Origin: Lindgomyces ingoldianus | Lineage: Eukaryota; Ascomycota; Dothideomycetes; Pleosporales; Lindgomycetaceae | Reading direction: 5' to 3' | Length of the DNA stretch: 64,000 nt | Assembly: GCF_010093535.1 (NCBI RefSeq) | Contig: NW_022985170.1 | Coordinates: 194,990 to 258,989 of the forward strand | In this document: positions 20,910 to 31,859 of the stretch, piece by piece | Position numbering within the stretch: position 1 is the stretch's first letter | How the letters are laid out: each line of letters starts with the position of its first letter | Notes under the pieces: model-generated | Seen by the model: only the letters and a program-made list of their open reading frames with translations | The model's database searches: none | What the model was told of the DNA's origin: nothing | Program-made: the position numbers and the translations under genes

Positions 20910-23900
20910 TTAAAACATCGCTCCGTCCATGGGGCGTTGAGCAATATGTCGGCTGTTGATAGGACGAGGCGGCGAGCCATTGCGTCCAAACGGAGTTGAA
21001 GGCATAGCGGGACTCCCAGCCCCCTGAGTCTGAGCTTTACCGTGTAGATTCCTTCCTTCACTCGAGGTCTTCCTCAGCCTCTGTCGTGCCTCGGAGATTG
21101 GATTTGCCTGACTGGACAGTGCATCTGATGAATTTGTCCTCTGTGATTCTGTAAAAGGCGTATGTGGTGGCTGCACATATGAATCATGCTGTTCTGTCCG
21201 TCCAAATCCAAATCGACGCCTCATAGGGTTGATCGGAGGGACCGGTGGGGGTGGTGGATCCATTCCATTCTTCAGCGAAGCACCAGCTGGTAGATCGACG
21301 GTGTCCATCACCGAAGTCGCAGAGAGAAAGATGGGCTCAGAAATGTCAGTCTTAGCAATGGACTTTTTCCGCAGCACCTGCATGCCAGGCTTTTGAGTGG
21401 GTCCCGAAGAGTTGGGATTTGGGTGGTTAAACCCAGGCGTAACAGGTGTTGTTGTACCAGACACGGGTGGGGTGTTGTTGGCGGAAAATGCAGGTACAGG
21501 GGACGCTTGAGGTCGGAAAACATTCATATTCGGGCTTGGTGCACCCGGAGATGGACGTGGAGACGCTGGAAGCCCAGGAGAGAATTGGGGCTTCGGGCTG
21601 TTGGCAGCAGGCGACAACCGCGGGGGAGCCCCATTCATGTGGCCGTGGCCTGTTTGAATAGGTTGAAGGTGCTTGGATTCAAAATAGCCAGTCGTCCTAC
21701 TATTACTCCGGGATCTCATTCGACTAGACTGGCTATCGAGTGAGGGCCGATCAGCAGGGACTGGTTGGGTTGGATTGATAGCGTATCCAGACATTGAGGG
21801 AGTATTGTTTAGTGGATACACTGTGGACCTTGACCCTGTACCTTCAACCATGGCCTGTTCGAGATCATCACGGTAGCGGCCTCCTCGGCTGCGAGAACGA
21901 CCAGATGACAGCTCTGAGCTTGACCGGTTCCTTGTCGAGCTTTTGCTGGAGGCGGGAGGCGACCTGCCTTTGGGTTTTGCATGATGGGTGACGTCGTCAG
22001 TTGCGGAACGTTGAAGGCGCTGCTCAAGCTCTCGACGGGCATCTTGCTCACTCTGTTCGAGGACGCGTGTAGGTTTTGGTCGCGAGGCAAGGCCACGACC
22101 CATGCGATCCTCGTCTGCTCTCCAGTGATCATTGCCATGAAACCGGTCGTTCTGTCCCGCCAACGATGTGCTGCTGGCATTGGCAGACCCGGTGCCAATC
22201 CCCAACATCCTCATGGCTTTAGTTGGAGGTAGACCTTCCTGTGGTCTTATGTCGCTGTTTGTGGCAAACGACTCTCGGCTTGATTTCGAGCGAAGCATGT
22301 TTAGTGCGTTCTTTAAACCACCAGCTCCTGCAGATGGTGCAGGGCTTACAGACCGGTTATTATCCTGGCTGACCTTCATCCCCAAGCTTTCTTGGACAGC
22401 ACGCTGGCGTTGAGCAAGCTCACGCTTAAAAGCTTCCCGTTCATCCTGCGTCTCCGTGCTAGCGCCCCGCTGATGCGACTTCTTCATATCCTTTTCCCAT
22501 TGAGGAGTATCGTCATGTGAAGGGCTTCTTTCCGTGGACTGGGAGTTGGATGTTGGAGGATTGACATTTGTCACTGGTTTCACCTTATGTGCATCTACCG
22601 GGCTGACTGAGCTTATACTGTCGCCTTCTCCATAATATGGGTTGTCAATGTCGTCCAAATCCCAAGGATTAGAGTGACTGTAACTTGAGTGTGCGGGTGT
22701 ATCTGACTCGGAAGTGGGCTGTCGTCGCTGAACACCTAATTCCTGAGTCCTTAGCGAGAGGGGGGCAGTTGCCGTTGATGTATAGGGCGGGCTCATGGCG
22801 ATCTGGTTGAATTCACCATAGTCTGACGACACATTACTGACATTCCGCAGATGTTGTCGGACGAGACCACTTAAGCCACCATTGTTTGGACCGAGAGTAG
22901 GAGAGTCAATGTCTAAATCGTCAGATGACTTAGTTGTAGAATTAGGCTGTAATGATCCGTTGGTAGAAGGGGGAGGATCGTGCGACTGCTGTGTTGGTGC
23001 AGGGCGCGATTGACTGTGAGACTGCAGAGAAGGATGTTCCTGTTTCTCTACCCGCGAGTTACTCCGGGATCTTAAGGCAGGATGCTGAAGGATTGGAGGT
23101 GCTGGCTTATTTGTAGTCGGGATATTTTGGAGCCGGCGGGACAGGTCAATTGGCTTCTTTGGTCCCTCATCCTCATCCTCACTACTGCCAGGGGAAGCAA
23201 AGAATGTCGCCCCAGTTTGAGAGTCAGGTGACTGCACACTGTGAGCTGACGGGTCTGACTTCAGGGTTGAACCCGTTGTGGTGGCTGGACTCTTCATCTG
23301 ATTGGCTGCAGATTGGAAAACTGAAAACGCTGATGGCGCTTCTCTTTTCTCGGCGGTGTTCGACCACTGTCGCTCATTTGTCCCCGCCTCTGCTCTCTTG
23401 CGCTGTTCAAGTTCGGCCCGCTCTCGTAAGGAAGGTTTTGAAGGCTTGTCTAGTTTCGGCATTGACGCTTCCCGTTCTTGCTGCAGTCGTTTCAAACGCT
23501 CTGCGTATTGTTGTTCACTAAATGCCTGCTTGGGTTTGTTGAACGCACCCATTGCAGTAGCCTTTCCCCGGTCATTCGGTTGCAGGGCAGAATGCAGCGT
23601 TTGAGCTTCGTCGCTATCACTCGCTAACGGACTGTTTAGTGGAGGTGACTGGGGTCGGGATACCACGGGACTTGAGTTAGAGGAATGGGTATCCTTTCCA
23701 TTGGGGATCGCAGCGTTTGCCATTTGAGTGGGACTCTCTGTTCGGAATGGCGTAGTCCGATTAAATCGATCATTTAGACTTGTCGCAGATCTGGTCTGAG
23801 TATACAGTAGCGGGGGAGTAGAACGACCTGTTGGCGCACGAGTGCGTTGTATGCTATTGAGTCGGTTCATGGCGGACGATTGCTGCTCGTAAATGTGTTG

Positions 23901-24905
23901 GTCTAGTCCTGTTTCGTACAGCCTTCTGGCCTTCGTTGTTGTCCGATTGAGAGGCGGCGTTTCGGTGGTGGGGGATGTAGCTGTTGTAGAACTGGGAAGG
24001 GCTGGCGAAGATGCTGGAACGGCATTGGCACCTTGTGAGGCGATTGAAGTCGCGGCGGTGGAGGAGCGAGTGTTAGCTGTGCCAGAATTGGTCGAGGATG
24101 AGGTTTCTCTTCGTTGGCTGTAACCAGAGAGCGAGGGAGAGTATGCGAGTTCCTTGGTTGGGCTGGATGGTTCGGATTGCTGGTCATCATCGGCCTTCTC
24201 TTGCCCTTCCATCTGCACCCTTGCTCTTTCCCGTTCCTGTGCTCGTATCTTTTGAAAGGTCGACATGCTAACATCGTCCTCGTACAACGCCCGCCCAAGA
24301 CTCTTTGACGACCCAGTGTTGGAGATCTTGTAGATCTTCTGCCGACCGCCAAACAGCACATTGCCCTCTCCCGGCCTTGCGCGGCTCATCATGCTTCCAC
24401 CTTCCTCGGCGTTATGGCTGTCGAATGAATTTTGCCGCTCGTTTGCAAACGGGGGTCGAGCAGAACCACTAACAGAGCCATTGAGGGATGAAACTTCGGC
24501 TATATCAGAGAGCCCTCCAGGGACGAAGCCGAACTCATGGAGACGAGACTGACGTTTCGGGAGCAAAACACTGTCGTCGCTTGCTTTACCGAGCTTCGAG
24601 CTTGGGTCGTCCTGTTCTCTTAGCATGCTAAAGCGCGTGGACAAGCTGGGCATGATTAAACTGGTCCGAAAGTTGTCTGAAGCGGGCAATGCGGCCGTAA
24701 TGTCCAGCTCGATCTTGGGCTCCGGCTGGCTCTTCTTTCCCTTCTTGCTTTTCTTACCACCTGACGCATTGTCGTCGAGGACCCGGTCCTTCTTTCTCGT
24801 GAGGAAACGATTCATGGTGATCTGGTACACGTTAGGGGAGTGAATTCGCGTGAGGAGCCGCGCGAGCGACGAGCGATAGCCCGAGTGCACGTAACGGCGA
24901 TCCAT
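20910..24905 (-). CDS. Large disordered conserved fungal protein, function unknown
   Basis: A single uninterrupted frame of 1331 residues from the ATG at 24905. A second ATG at 24815 (residue 31, MNRFLTRKKD) begins the part that looks conserved and may be the true start, giving 1301 residues. The N-terminal 250 residues are the most protein-like: a basic cluster (KKSKKGKKS), then LDITAALPASDNFRTSL, SARFSMLREQDDPSSKLG, and GEGNVLFGGRQKIYKI, which I recognise as a pattern shared by other ascomycete proteins without assigned function. The rest is Ser/Pro/Gln/Arg-rich and almost certainly disordered, with helical RERAELEQRKRAEAG-like segments and proline stretches (PPPPPVPPINP). I cannot assign a function; a scaffold or cytoskeletal adaptor role would be a guess. 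Unusually long and intronless for the window. Confidence 0.85.
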   Translation of the reverse strand: MDRRYVHSGYRSSLARLLTRIHSPNVYQITMNRFLTRKKDRVLDDNASGGKKSKKGKKSQPEPKIELDITAALPASDNFRTSLIMPSLSTRFSMLREQDDPSSKLGKASDDSVLLPKRQSRLHEFGFVPGGLSDIAEVSSLNGSVSGSARPPFANERQNSFDSHNAEEGGSMMSRARPGEGNVLFGGRQKIYKISNTGSSKSLGRALYEDDVSMSTFQKIRAQERERARVQMEGQEKADDDQQSEPSSPTKELAYSPSLSGYSQRRETSSSTNSGTANTRSSTAATSIASQGANAVPASSPALPSSTTATSPTTETPPLNRTTTKARRLYETGLDQHIYEQQSSAMNRLNSIQRTRAPTGRSTPPLLYTQTRSATSLNDRFNRTTPFRTESPTQMANAAIPNGKDTHSSNSSPVVSRPQSPPLNSPLASDSDEAQTLHSALQPNDRGKATAMGAFNKPKQAFSEQQYAERLKRLQQEREASMPKLDKPSKPSLRERAELEQRKRAEAGTNERQWSNTAEKREAPSAFSVFQSAANQMKSPATTTGSTLKSDPSAHSVQSPDSQTGATFFASPGSSEDEDEGPKKPIDLSRRLQNIPTTNKPAPPILQHPALRSRSNSRVEKQEHPSLQSHSQSRPAPTQQSHDPPPSTNGSLQPNSTTKSSDDLDIDSPTLGPNNGGLSGLVRQHLRNVSNVSSDYGEFNQIAMSPPYTSTATAPLSLRTQELGVQRRQPTSESDTPAHSSYSHSNPWDLDDIDNPYYGEGDSISSVSPVDAHKVKPVTNVNPPTSNSQSTERSPSHDDTPQWEKDMKKSHQRGASTETQDEREAFKRELAQRQRAVQESLGMKVSQDNNRSVSPAPSAGAGGLKNALNMLRSKSSRESFATNSDIRPQEGLPPTKAMRMLGIGTGSANASSTSLAGQNDRFHGNDHWRADEDRMGRGLASRPKPTRVLEQSEQDARRELEQRLQRSATDDVTHHAKPKGRSPPASSKSSTRNRSSSELSSGRSRSRGGRYRDDLEQAMVEGTGSRSTVYPLNNTPSMSGYAINPTQPVPADRPSLDSQSSRMRSRSNSRTTGYFESKHLQPIQTGHGHMNGAPPRLSPAANSPKPQFSPGLPASPRPSPGAPSPNMNVFRPQASPVPAFSANNTPPVSGTTTPVTPGFNHPNPNSSGPTQKPGMQVLRKKSIAKTDISEPIFLSATSVMDTVDLPAGASLKNGMDPPPPPVPPINPMRRRFGFGRTEQHDSYVQPPHTPFTESQRTNSSDALSSQANPISEARQRLRKTSSEGRNLHGKAQTQGAGSPAMPSTPFGRNGSPPRPINSRHIAQRPMDGAMF

Positions 24906-25398
24906 GTTGCGGTGGAATGTCTTACTAGCTGTGCCGGCTGTACGGAATAAATATCTAGTCGAACGAATGCGCGCTCAAAAAGCCTTCACCGCAAGTATGC
25001 GGTGAGACGAGAAGAGAGAACTGTCGTACGAAGAGACCTGGCAAGAATTGGACGCAACGGTATTCTATTCGCGGGTGGTGAGTTAGTAATGTATGCTAGA
25101 TGTGAGTTCCCGTGCAGTCTTGCCACACGCTAGGGTAGCAAAGACGGGAAGTCACCAATTCTCATCGACGTACATGACTAACACGAGTGCCGGTGACTAT
25201 GTCTACCAGCAAGTCCTGCGCGGGCGTGGTGGTGGTCGTGGTGGTGGTAGAGATGGTGATAGGAGACAGACGCTCCATCAAGCGTCCGACGTACAGTTCG
25301 CGGCAAGAGCAGGTCGGGTATAGGTATCGAATGTCGTCTCTGTGATGCGGAATGCAGAGCGAAGGGAATGGGGGTGGAGCAGTTATGGCGTCGGACGG

Positions 25399-25428
25399 GC
25401 AAAGGCAAAGGCAAATGCAAATGCAAAT
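25399..25428 (+). repeat. 6-bp tandem repeat GCAAAG/GCAAAT
   Basis: Five hexamer units, two GCAAAG followed by three GCAAAT. It lies upstream of the 1331-residue protein gene. Confidence 0.85.
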
Positions 25429-28395
25429 CCAGGAGTGAATATATCGGGGGTGTCTCGGTTGGCGGGAAAAAGACAATATCGTCAGAGGCCACAGCAGATA
25501 ACAGAGAAAGGAGCGTGTGGGTAGCTGGAAAAGAAAGGCAGTGCACAGTAGGGAGGGACAACGACGCCTGCGCTCGCAGAGATGGGCGTGGTGAAGCAAA
25601 GGAATGGGATGTGAATCTCCCGCAACCGAAAGAGAGTACAGTGAACGACCGGGCTTGAGGGAGTGGAGACTCAAGCACACGCTGGGGTTTCAAGGTTTGC
25701 ACGCTTGTGGGAGAGACCAACGTGACCGTGAGGAGCCAGCGGAGCGCACCAGCCCTTGAGCGCCGGCCAGGAACGACCAGGCTTTGGGCCTCCGCCAGGG
25801 ATTCATTTCCACTAAGCTAATCTCCGCATTATTAGCGCCTCACCCTCGCCCTCACCCTTCAGCGAGTGTCACCACGAGCACGCTGCAAGCAGGGACTGCG
25901 TTCGCGCTGCTGCGAGCCGCAGCCAGTCACCAAGCTCTGACAGCTCTTCTGGGCGTCTCTGGCTCTGATTCCTCGAGATACTCGCTGTCCCTCTGCGACT
26001 GGACGATTGCGAGCAGGAGACACGAAAAGAAAAGAAAAGAAAGAAGCACGACAGAACGTGCACTAGCGACGTCGAACGGAGCAGGGCCTGCAGAAGTACA
26101 GGCGACAATTTGCTTGCTCTTTTGGGCTCTTCCGCGTCAAGTGGCCTGCCTCCTGGCCCTCTTGAGTCGACGATTCACGATGCCAGGAGCGGGCGACGTG
26201 TGTCTCGGGCGCTGTCCGCATGTTGTCGTCGTTGTTGATTGACCACAGCGCAGGCGGGCCTGCAGCTGCTGCAGCTGCACAATCTTGTTCCGCCCGGGAG
26301 CGCCTCTGCCGAACGAAGCCTTCCAGACGATCTGAAGCTTATGCCGCGCCAGCACAACGACCACGATGCTCTGTTGTATCACCATCAGCAGCCTGCATGG
26401 CCGATTGCTGGCCGCAGGCAGGACAAGACATCTGATACTGTGTTAGACATCGTCGCTGCCCAGCAGTGCTGGCAGCCATCGCGGCCGAATAGGGGGTGCG
26501 GAAGTGCGGGGAGATACTGGCCGTGGCCCAGGACTCAGCGAAGCGAACGAATCATCGTCGTGCCATTGCCATGGGATCAAGGGCGGCGTTAACGTGCCCG
26601 CCTTCCCGGCTCCTTTCCCCTTGGGCTAACCGTCTCCTGTCTCGCAAGGCTCTCGCTGTGCCACTGTTCTGCCATCAGCGCCATCAGTGCCATGGTTATC
26701 GTGCGTCTGGCGTCTGAGCGGCAGGACTGATTCTGCGTTTGCTCAGCTTGAGAGGCTCGCGGATCTCTATTCTGGTGCATCGCCCCAAGCCATGCTCAGA
26801 CGAATCTCATTTGGGCCTCTCTCCAACGATCATGGCCAGGAGCCGCCATCAGGTGCTTCGTATCATCAAACTCCCATGGCTGTGGCTTATTCGTGCAAGC
26901 CGGTTCCTGGCTGCAGCTGCACGCAGCACGCGGCATCTCGAATCACCATGCAATCCGTTCAGCCCACTGCCCGCGAGTGAGGGGTTGTGTTGCTTTACCC
27001 TTTCCAGCCCGGATCTCCCTTGAAAAGAAACATTCTGTCTCTCACCTGCCGAGCTGCAGCATGAATGTTGCAGCAAACATCTTTCTCAAAAGCTGAAGCT
27101 GCATACATTGTTTTTTTACGGCCTTTGCTAAGACTTTCCACGGTTGACTCCAGAGCTTGCACGGAGTGGATTCATCAAATTCATCCACCCCGTGCGCCAG
27201 GCTCAGCAAATCACCACAAGACGCCTCGGCCCTGTGAATCCATCTCACCCGCCCAAATTTGAACTTACCGATATGTTGCTGCTTACGAATTTCAGAAAAT
27301 AGGTGCGCTTGCGATCCCGCTACCGCCAAAGAGTCTTCGATGACGATCCGCTTCAGCCTTTTTGCAAGGTAGCTGTGCCTCGGACGGGCGCAAGTAAAAT
27401 TACTTCAGGATCTGCAGCCTTGCGCCATGGCGGGCGCGGGCGACCTCCCGCTGGCTCGTCCACGCTCCCAAATCCGCGGTGGGTTCGTGAAAGGTTCGCG
27501 TGTCGACCTGTGGAATCGCAATACCACGCGATTTTCACCGACAATGGATCGCTCGCTGCACCGTCGCTTAGCTATTCGGAATTCGGATAAGCGCGGAGAC
27601 ACACGATATTTTGAGACCTAAGATCTTGTCAAGATGGAACCACTGCGTGGCTCAAAGGCGCAAATGTGTCTAGCCTGATACCCCCAAACGATAAACTGAT
27701 TCTCAAGGCATCATCGTTGTAGGCCTATAGGTCTGTAATAAGACAACAGCAGCAGCACCTCAAGCTACATGGAGAAGACAACGTCTTCGACAACGGACAA
27801 GCATTTCAGACGTTTGTTTCATGTAGAAAGATGCTGAGTGGCGTATCCAACACGATTTCAGTCGGAATGTTCAGTAAGCATGACACCATGAGGACTCCGG
27901 CTGAGGGAACTGCATGCACATGTACGAACCATTGCGCCCGAACTCACGAACACTTTCTCCGGTGCCACTTCCGACCCATCTCACCTCACCCGATGAAATC
28001 CTCAGTTTACGAGTTCGCTCTCCGCACCATTCCCGAATTGCGAAGCGGACTTGGCGGACATGTCGTGTTGGTCCTGGTCCGGTTGAATTTAGCAACGGCC
28101 AACTGTCATCCGCCAATCCAGGGTGTATTATGAAAATTAGGATGTCAGTTAGGAATCTAGCTGATTCGACAATTGGACGCGATTATTACGGACTACCAGA
28201 TTTGCTATTAGTTAGATCTTGTAGCTCTTGCAATCGGCGACATGTGCTGGTGGATCGTCAAATAGCTAGGAGCAACGAATCTCAACTCTTCATTTGCAGA
28301 GCGGCAAACCCGCTGCCACTAAAGTTTTTTTTGGGATTCTATTTTCCACAATGTGTGGTACGCCTTACTCCTGCATTTAGACTAACCCTATATCC

Positions 28396-28415
28396 AAAAA
28401 AAAAAAAAAAAAAAA
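28396..28415 (+). repeat. Poly(A) run of 20
   Basis: Twenty consecutive A on the plus strand, eight bases past the stop codon of the glucosidase II beta gene, where it reads as poly(U) in the sense transcript. Confidence 0.95.
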
Positions 28416-28422
28416 CCGCTTG

Positions 28423-30335
28423 TTACAACTCGTTGTGAGCAGGAGAAACTTGCTTGACGCCATTCATCTTACCCTCACAAACCGCCGGAGACCCAACCTC
28501 CATCCTATACACGCATTTCTCTTCTTCTACAATCTTCCAAATCTCATCCTTCTCGGCACACGCCAAGATGACCTGTGTGCTCCTGTTCGGGCCGTTCCAG
28601 CAATGCTGACCGTTCTCAAACTGCAAAACATAACGCTCCCCAGATCCCAATCCTTTACCGTCAGGCGGGAGATCTTCATCCACCACGATCTTCTCAATGC
28701 GTGCGAAGTTTCCCATGCCCGTGTGCCCACCGCCCTTTTTGGACTTCTGCGTCGTTTTATCCATCCAGCAGAATTCGTAAGTGTACTCGCCGGAATCTTG
28801 TTCTACGCACTGACCCTTAAGCGCTCGGAATACGCCTTCAGGACCGTAGTCTTTATCCAGGTCTTCTTGGTGCCGTTGGAGTTCGTTTCTGTCAGTATCC
28901 AGCTCACTGCGGGCCGTGTTAAGTTGTTGGCGGGCATCGGCGACAGCTTTAGATTCAGGGGAATTGGTGTCATGTGGGTCCGCAAGGATACCATTTTCGA
29001 TCAACATGATACGCAGATCACGCAGTTTCTGATCAACCCAGTTCCGCAAGGGCTCTGGGAGATATTCTTCAAACTTGTACACTGTGAATGCGATATTAGT
29101 ATTGGCATAATGCGTACGACTGAGTGAAACAGGAAATTGAGGCCATGGAACTTTGAAGAATCTGTTTCGGAGGTCGAAGCACACTTACACACGTCGACGT
29201 CACTTTGTTCGCCCTCTTCATATTCCTCCCAATTAATGCCGTTCTCGGAGTCGGGCTTCAAGATCTCTTCAAGATCTCGATCGTGCGCCCCATCTGGGCC
29301 AGGTCTCTCTTGCGCAGCATAGTCTTCCCAAGCTTTGACAGCCCTCTTGACACCCTCGTCGTTGAAGTTGGGATTGTATTCCTCCTTAAACTTCTTCAGG
29401 ATTTCTTCAAGCTCCTTAACCCTATTCCTCGCCTCATCCCTCTCGCCTCTCACTCTTGTAAGACTCTCTACCAGCTCCGCAATCCTCTCCTTCGCCAGGG
29501 TCATCAACACCGTCAACTTCCCTCCTTTGCCTGCGCCCTTGATGACTCTCCCCTTCTCCTGCCTCTCAATATCCTCAAGATTCTTTTCCAATGCTTGAAC
29601 CTTTATGTCTGCGCCCTGGATCTGCGTGTGCAAGGTCTGAATCCTATCTTCGACTTCCTTTTTCAGCCTAGCCGCTTCAGTGACCAGCTCTCTTCGGCGC
29701 TTGTTCGCAGCCCCAAGGCTCTTCAGTCTCGCTTCATCCTGTTTCCGCCATTCCTTGCCAATCTTTGCGCACCGATCTTCGCATTTAATACCACCAACTC
29801 CATCATATTCATCAGAACCATCACAGCACAGCTCGTAGTCGCAGATGCCGTCATTGACAGCCGTGAAAGGCACATAGCTGGGCAGGTGCCCTTTATTCTT
29901 GCAATAATACCCGGGTAATGCTGGCGTCTCATTGAATTGACCCTTGCCTAGCTCCGAGGGTTGGGGAGGCGAGAGTGGGGAGAGGTATGAACATGCAGAA
30001 GTGCCGGGTTCATCGCTGCCATCGGGGCAATCGCAGTAGTCGTCGTTGAGGCGGGATATGTCAAGTTTAACAGTAGGGTTAGAGATACACGTAAAACTGT
30101 CCCCATCTTTGTAGAACTTTGCAACTATTAATTCAGTCAAGATCAGCATTCATTCGTTTTCATCCATTCTCCAGTTAGAGTGCTTAGGACGGGAGCTTCG
30201 AGAAGAGGATCAGGTTCCACAATACATACACTCTGGACCTACGCCACGCGGCCGCGGCGCCTCTGATGCCGCATTCGCAGCAGCAGATAGGCAATACAGA
30301 AGAAAGGCAATGGTCGAGAGTCGCGGTTTCCCCAT
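28423..30335 (-). CDS. Glucosidase II beta subunit (PRKCSH-like)
   Basis: Three exons, 30335-30230, 30124-29189 and 29081-28423, give 566 residues. This is the non-catalytic subunit that holds glucosidase II in the endoplasmic reticulum and recognises N-glycan mannose during glucose trimming of nascent glycoproteins. A signal peptide covers about residues 1-23 (FLLYCLSAAANA). After GPEFAKFYK come two LDL-receptor class A-like repeats with CDCPDGSDEP and CCDGSDE, a long Lys/Glu coiled coil from about 150 to 280, an acidic stretch, and the C-terminal MRH lectin domain (CVEQDSGEYTYEFCW ... HCWNGPNRST ... VCE). The introns restore GPEFAKF and DVDVLYKFEEYLP. The last residues are AHNEL: a retention signal is present, but as HNEL rather than the usual HDEL. 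Confidence 0.93.
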
Positions 30336-31859
30336 CTTTCAATGGCGGGATGAGAGTTTGGAGCTCGAACTTTTGGCGGAGCTGATATGCCACATTTCGC
30401 TAATGCATGACAGAGGGCTTAGTCATCGTCTAAGCCAATTCCGACCAAGCTTTACTCTCACTTTCTCCTTGACTAGTGAACAGATGTTCTACAGTCTTTT
30501 CATTGTTACTCGCTATCCACTATCTAATTTATTGCCCTCCGTTGTAGTGAATATGCTACCACAAAGCAGAAGGACTTCCCCAATCGCGATATAACGGCCA
30601 GATCTCGCCGCCGCCCTCACTAGATCATGGGTCTTCCTTTCACTCATAAGCCGCTCTAGGATTCGGGGCCGTGTGGAATCTCTACCTTCAATCAAACTTC
30701 GGCCCTTCTCGTACCATGAAGCACTTCCGTCTTGTACAATTTCCTCCTATATCTTACGGATCCATGCCCTCTATTCCTTGCTGTCAATATTTCAAATGCG
30801 AATGCCGCACTCATGCGGAAGGTGCAAAGGGAGCCCCGATCCAGCGCAGGTAGATCTTAGCCGAACACTTAGAATATTGGTCTTTCCCCAGACTCCTCAA
30901 TCTCCTACATATGCCGTTATAAAAAACCAAGTCTGAAAACTCCTCAAGGTTTGGTTTCAAACTTTTTCTAATTTCCCTTTTTCAAGAACCTTACCCTCCC
31001 TATCAACAGGAACATGCAATCCATTGTTCAGAATTGCCACCCTTATAGCAACCTTCCTAGCTCTAACAAGCGGGTGGAAGGTTAACGTTTCTCTAGCTAT
31101 GTTCAGTGCTCAGTGATACATACTGTGGAAACATCCACTAAGGACTTCGAAACCATGGTTGGATATGGTACATTCATTTCTCGACGACCGGATTATCCTG
31201 GCAGTGGTACTTTCCAGTTCACCTCAAGAAGCTCATCAAACACTACCAGAACTACAGTGCACTCTTTGTTGAAAATAAAAACCGAAGAGACGGAAGATAT
31301 GCTAATTTAGATTCTTGAAGAGCAGACGGCATGCGACAGCCAGAACGTCCATGTTACGAATATCGTGCGGCTTCGTATACTCTCCTCACTGTAGCTTCCG
31401 ATCACGCACCTCTTGCGATCGCAACTCTTGCGTTCTTCTGTCATTTCACCTGTTTTTCTTAGTCATGTCAAGGCGCCAGAACAAGCTCTGTTCTTTTCAA
31501 ACTTCCCCCCTCGCCCCTCACCGGATCACGTTCCGAGTGGCTAGCACTAAAGATTCAGGCCACTGAGGTGGTCGATATCTTGGTGTGGGTGGGTATCAGA
31601 GAACAAGTTTTTTGGAGCCCGTTTGCCATAGCTACGGCGGTGAGGGGACGTCTCGGGTGCCTACATACATCCATAAGCTTACCCGGTGATACGTTGATGT
31701 CACTCACCGACCATTCACAGGATTTGAATGACTTTGCCCGATCGGGCTCGCTCGTGGAGGGAAAGTTTAGAGACATAAGAAGCATCGCCTGGGTCACGAT
31801 AGCTTTTAGCTCGCCCAGCTCAACATACACTCGTGTTTCGGAATACCGCCGCTGCCGCC
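30336..31859. other. Divergent intergenic region
   Basis: It lies between the starts of the glucosidase II beta gene (-) and the Cys/His-domain gene (+), so it holds both promoters. Short ORFs (such as 31113-31310 and 31568-31876) have no motif. No strong repeat was seen. Confidence 0.45.

Larger units (their letters stand above)
24906..28422. other. Gene-free stretch of 3.5 kb
   Basis: The first 0.9 kb is the likely promoter and 5'UTR of the 1331-residue protein gene, pyrimidine-rich on its sense strand; the frame 25178-25720 (-) is low-complexity Leu/Pro/His and not credible. From 25.8 to 27.6 kb the DNA is GC-rich with only short ORFs and palindromic CTGCAGCTG motifs (near 26265). Nothing here can be supported as a gene, though a long non-coding transcript is possible. 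Confidence 0.45.

Noticed and set aside
25178..25720. Minus-strand ORF of 180 residues upstream of the disordered protein
   Set aside because: Low-complexity Leu/Ser/Pro/His from a pyrimidine-rich 5'UTR; overlapping frames look the same.
28420..29918. Two plus-strand ORFs of more than 230 residues opposite glucosidase II beta
   Set aside because: Antisense to a well-supported gene; the hydrophobic composition is the complement of the Lys/Glu coiled coil.
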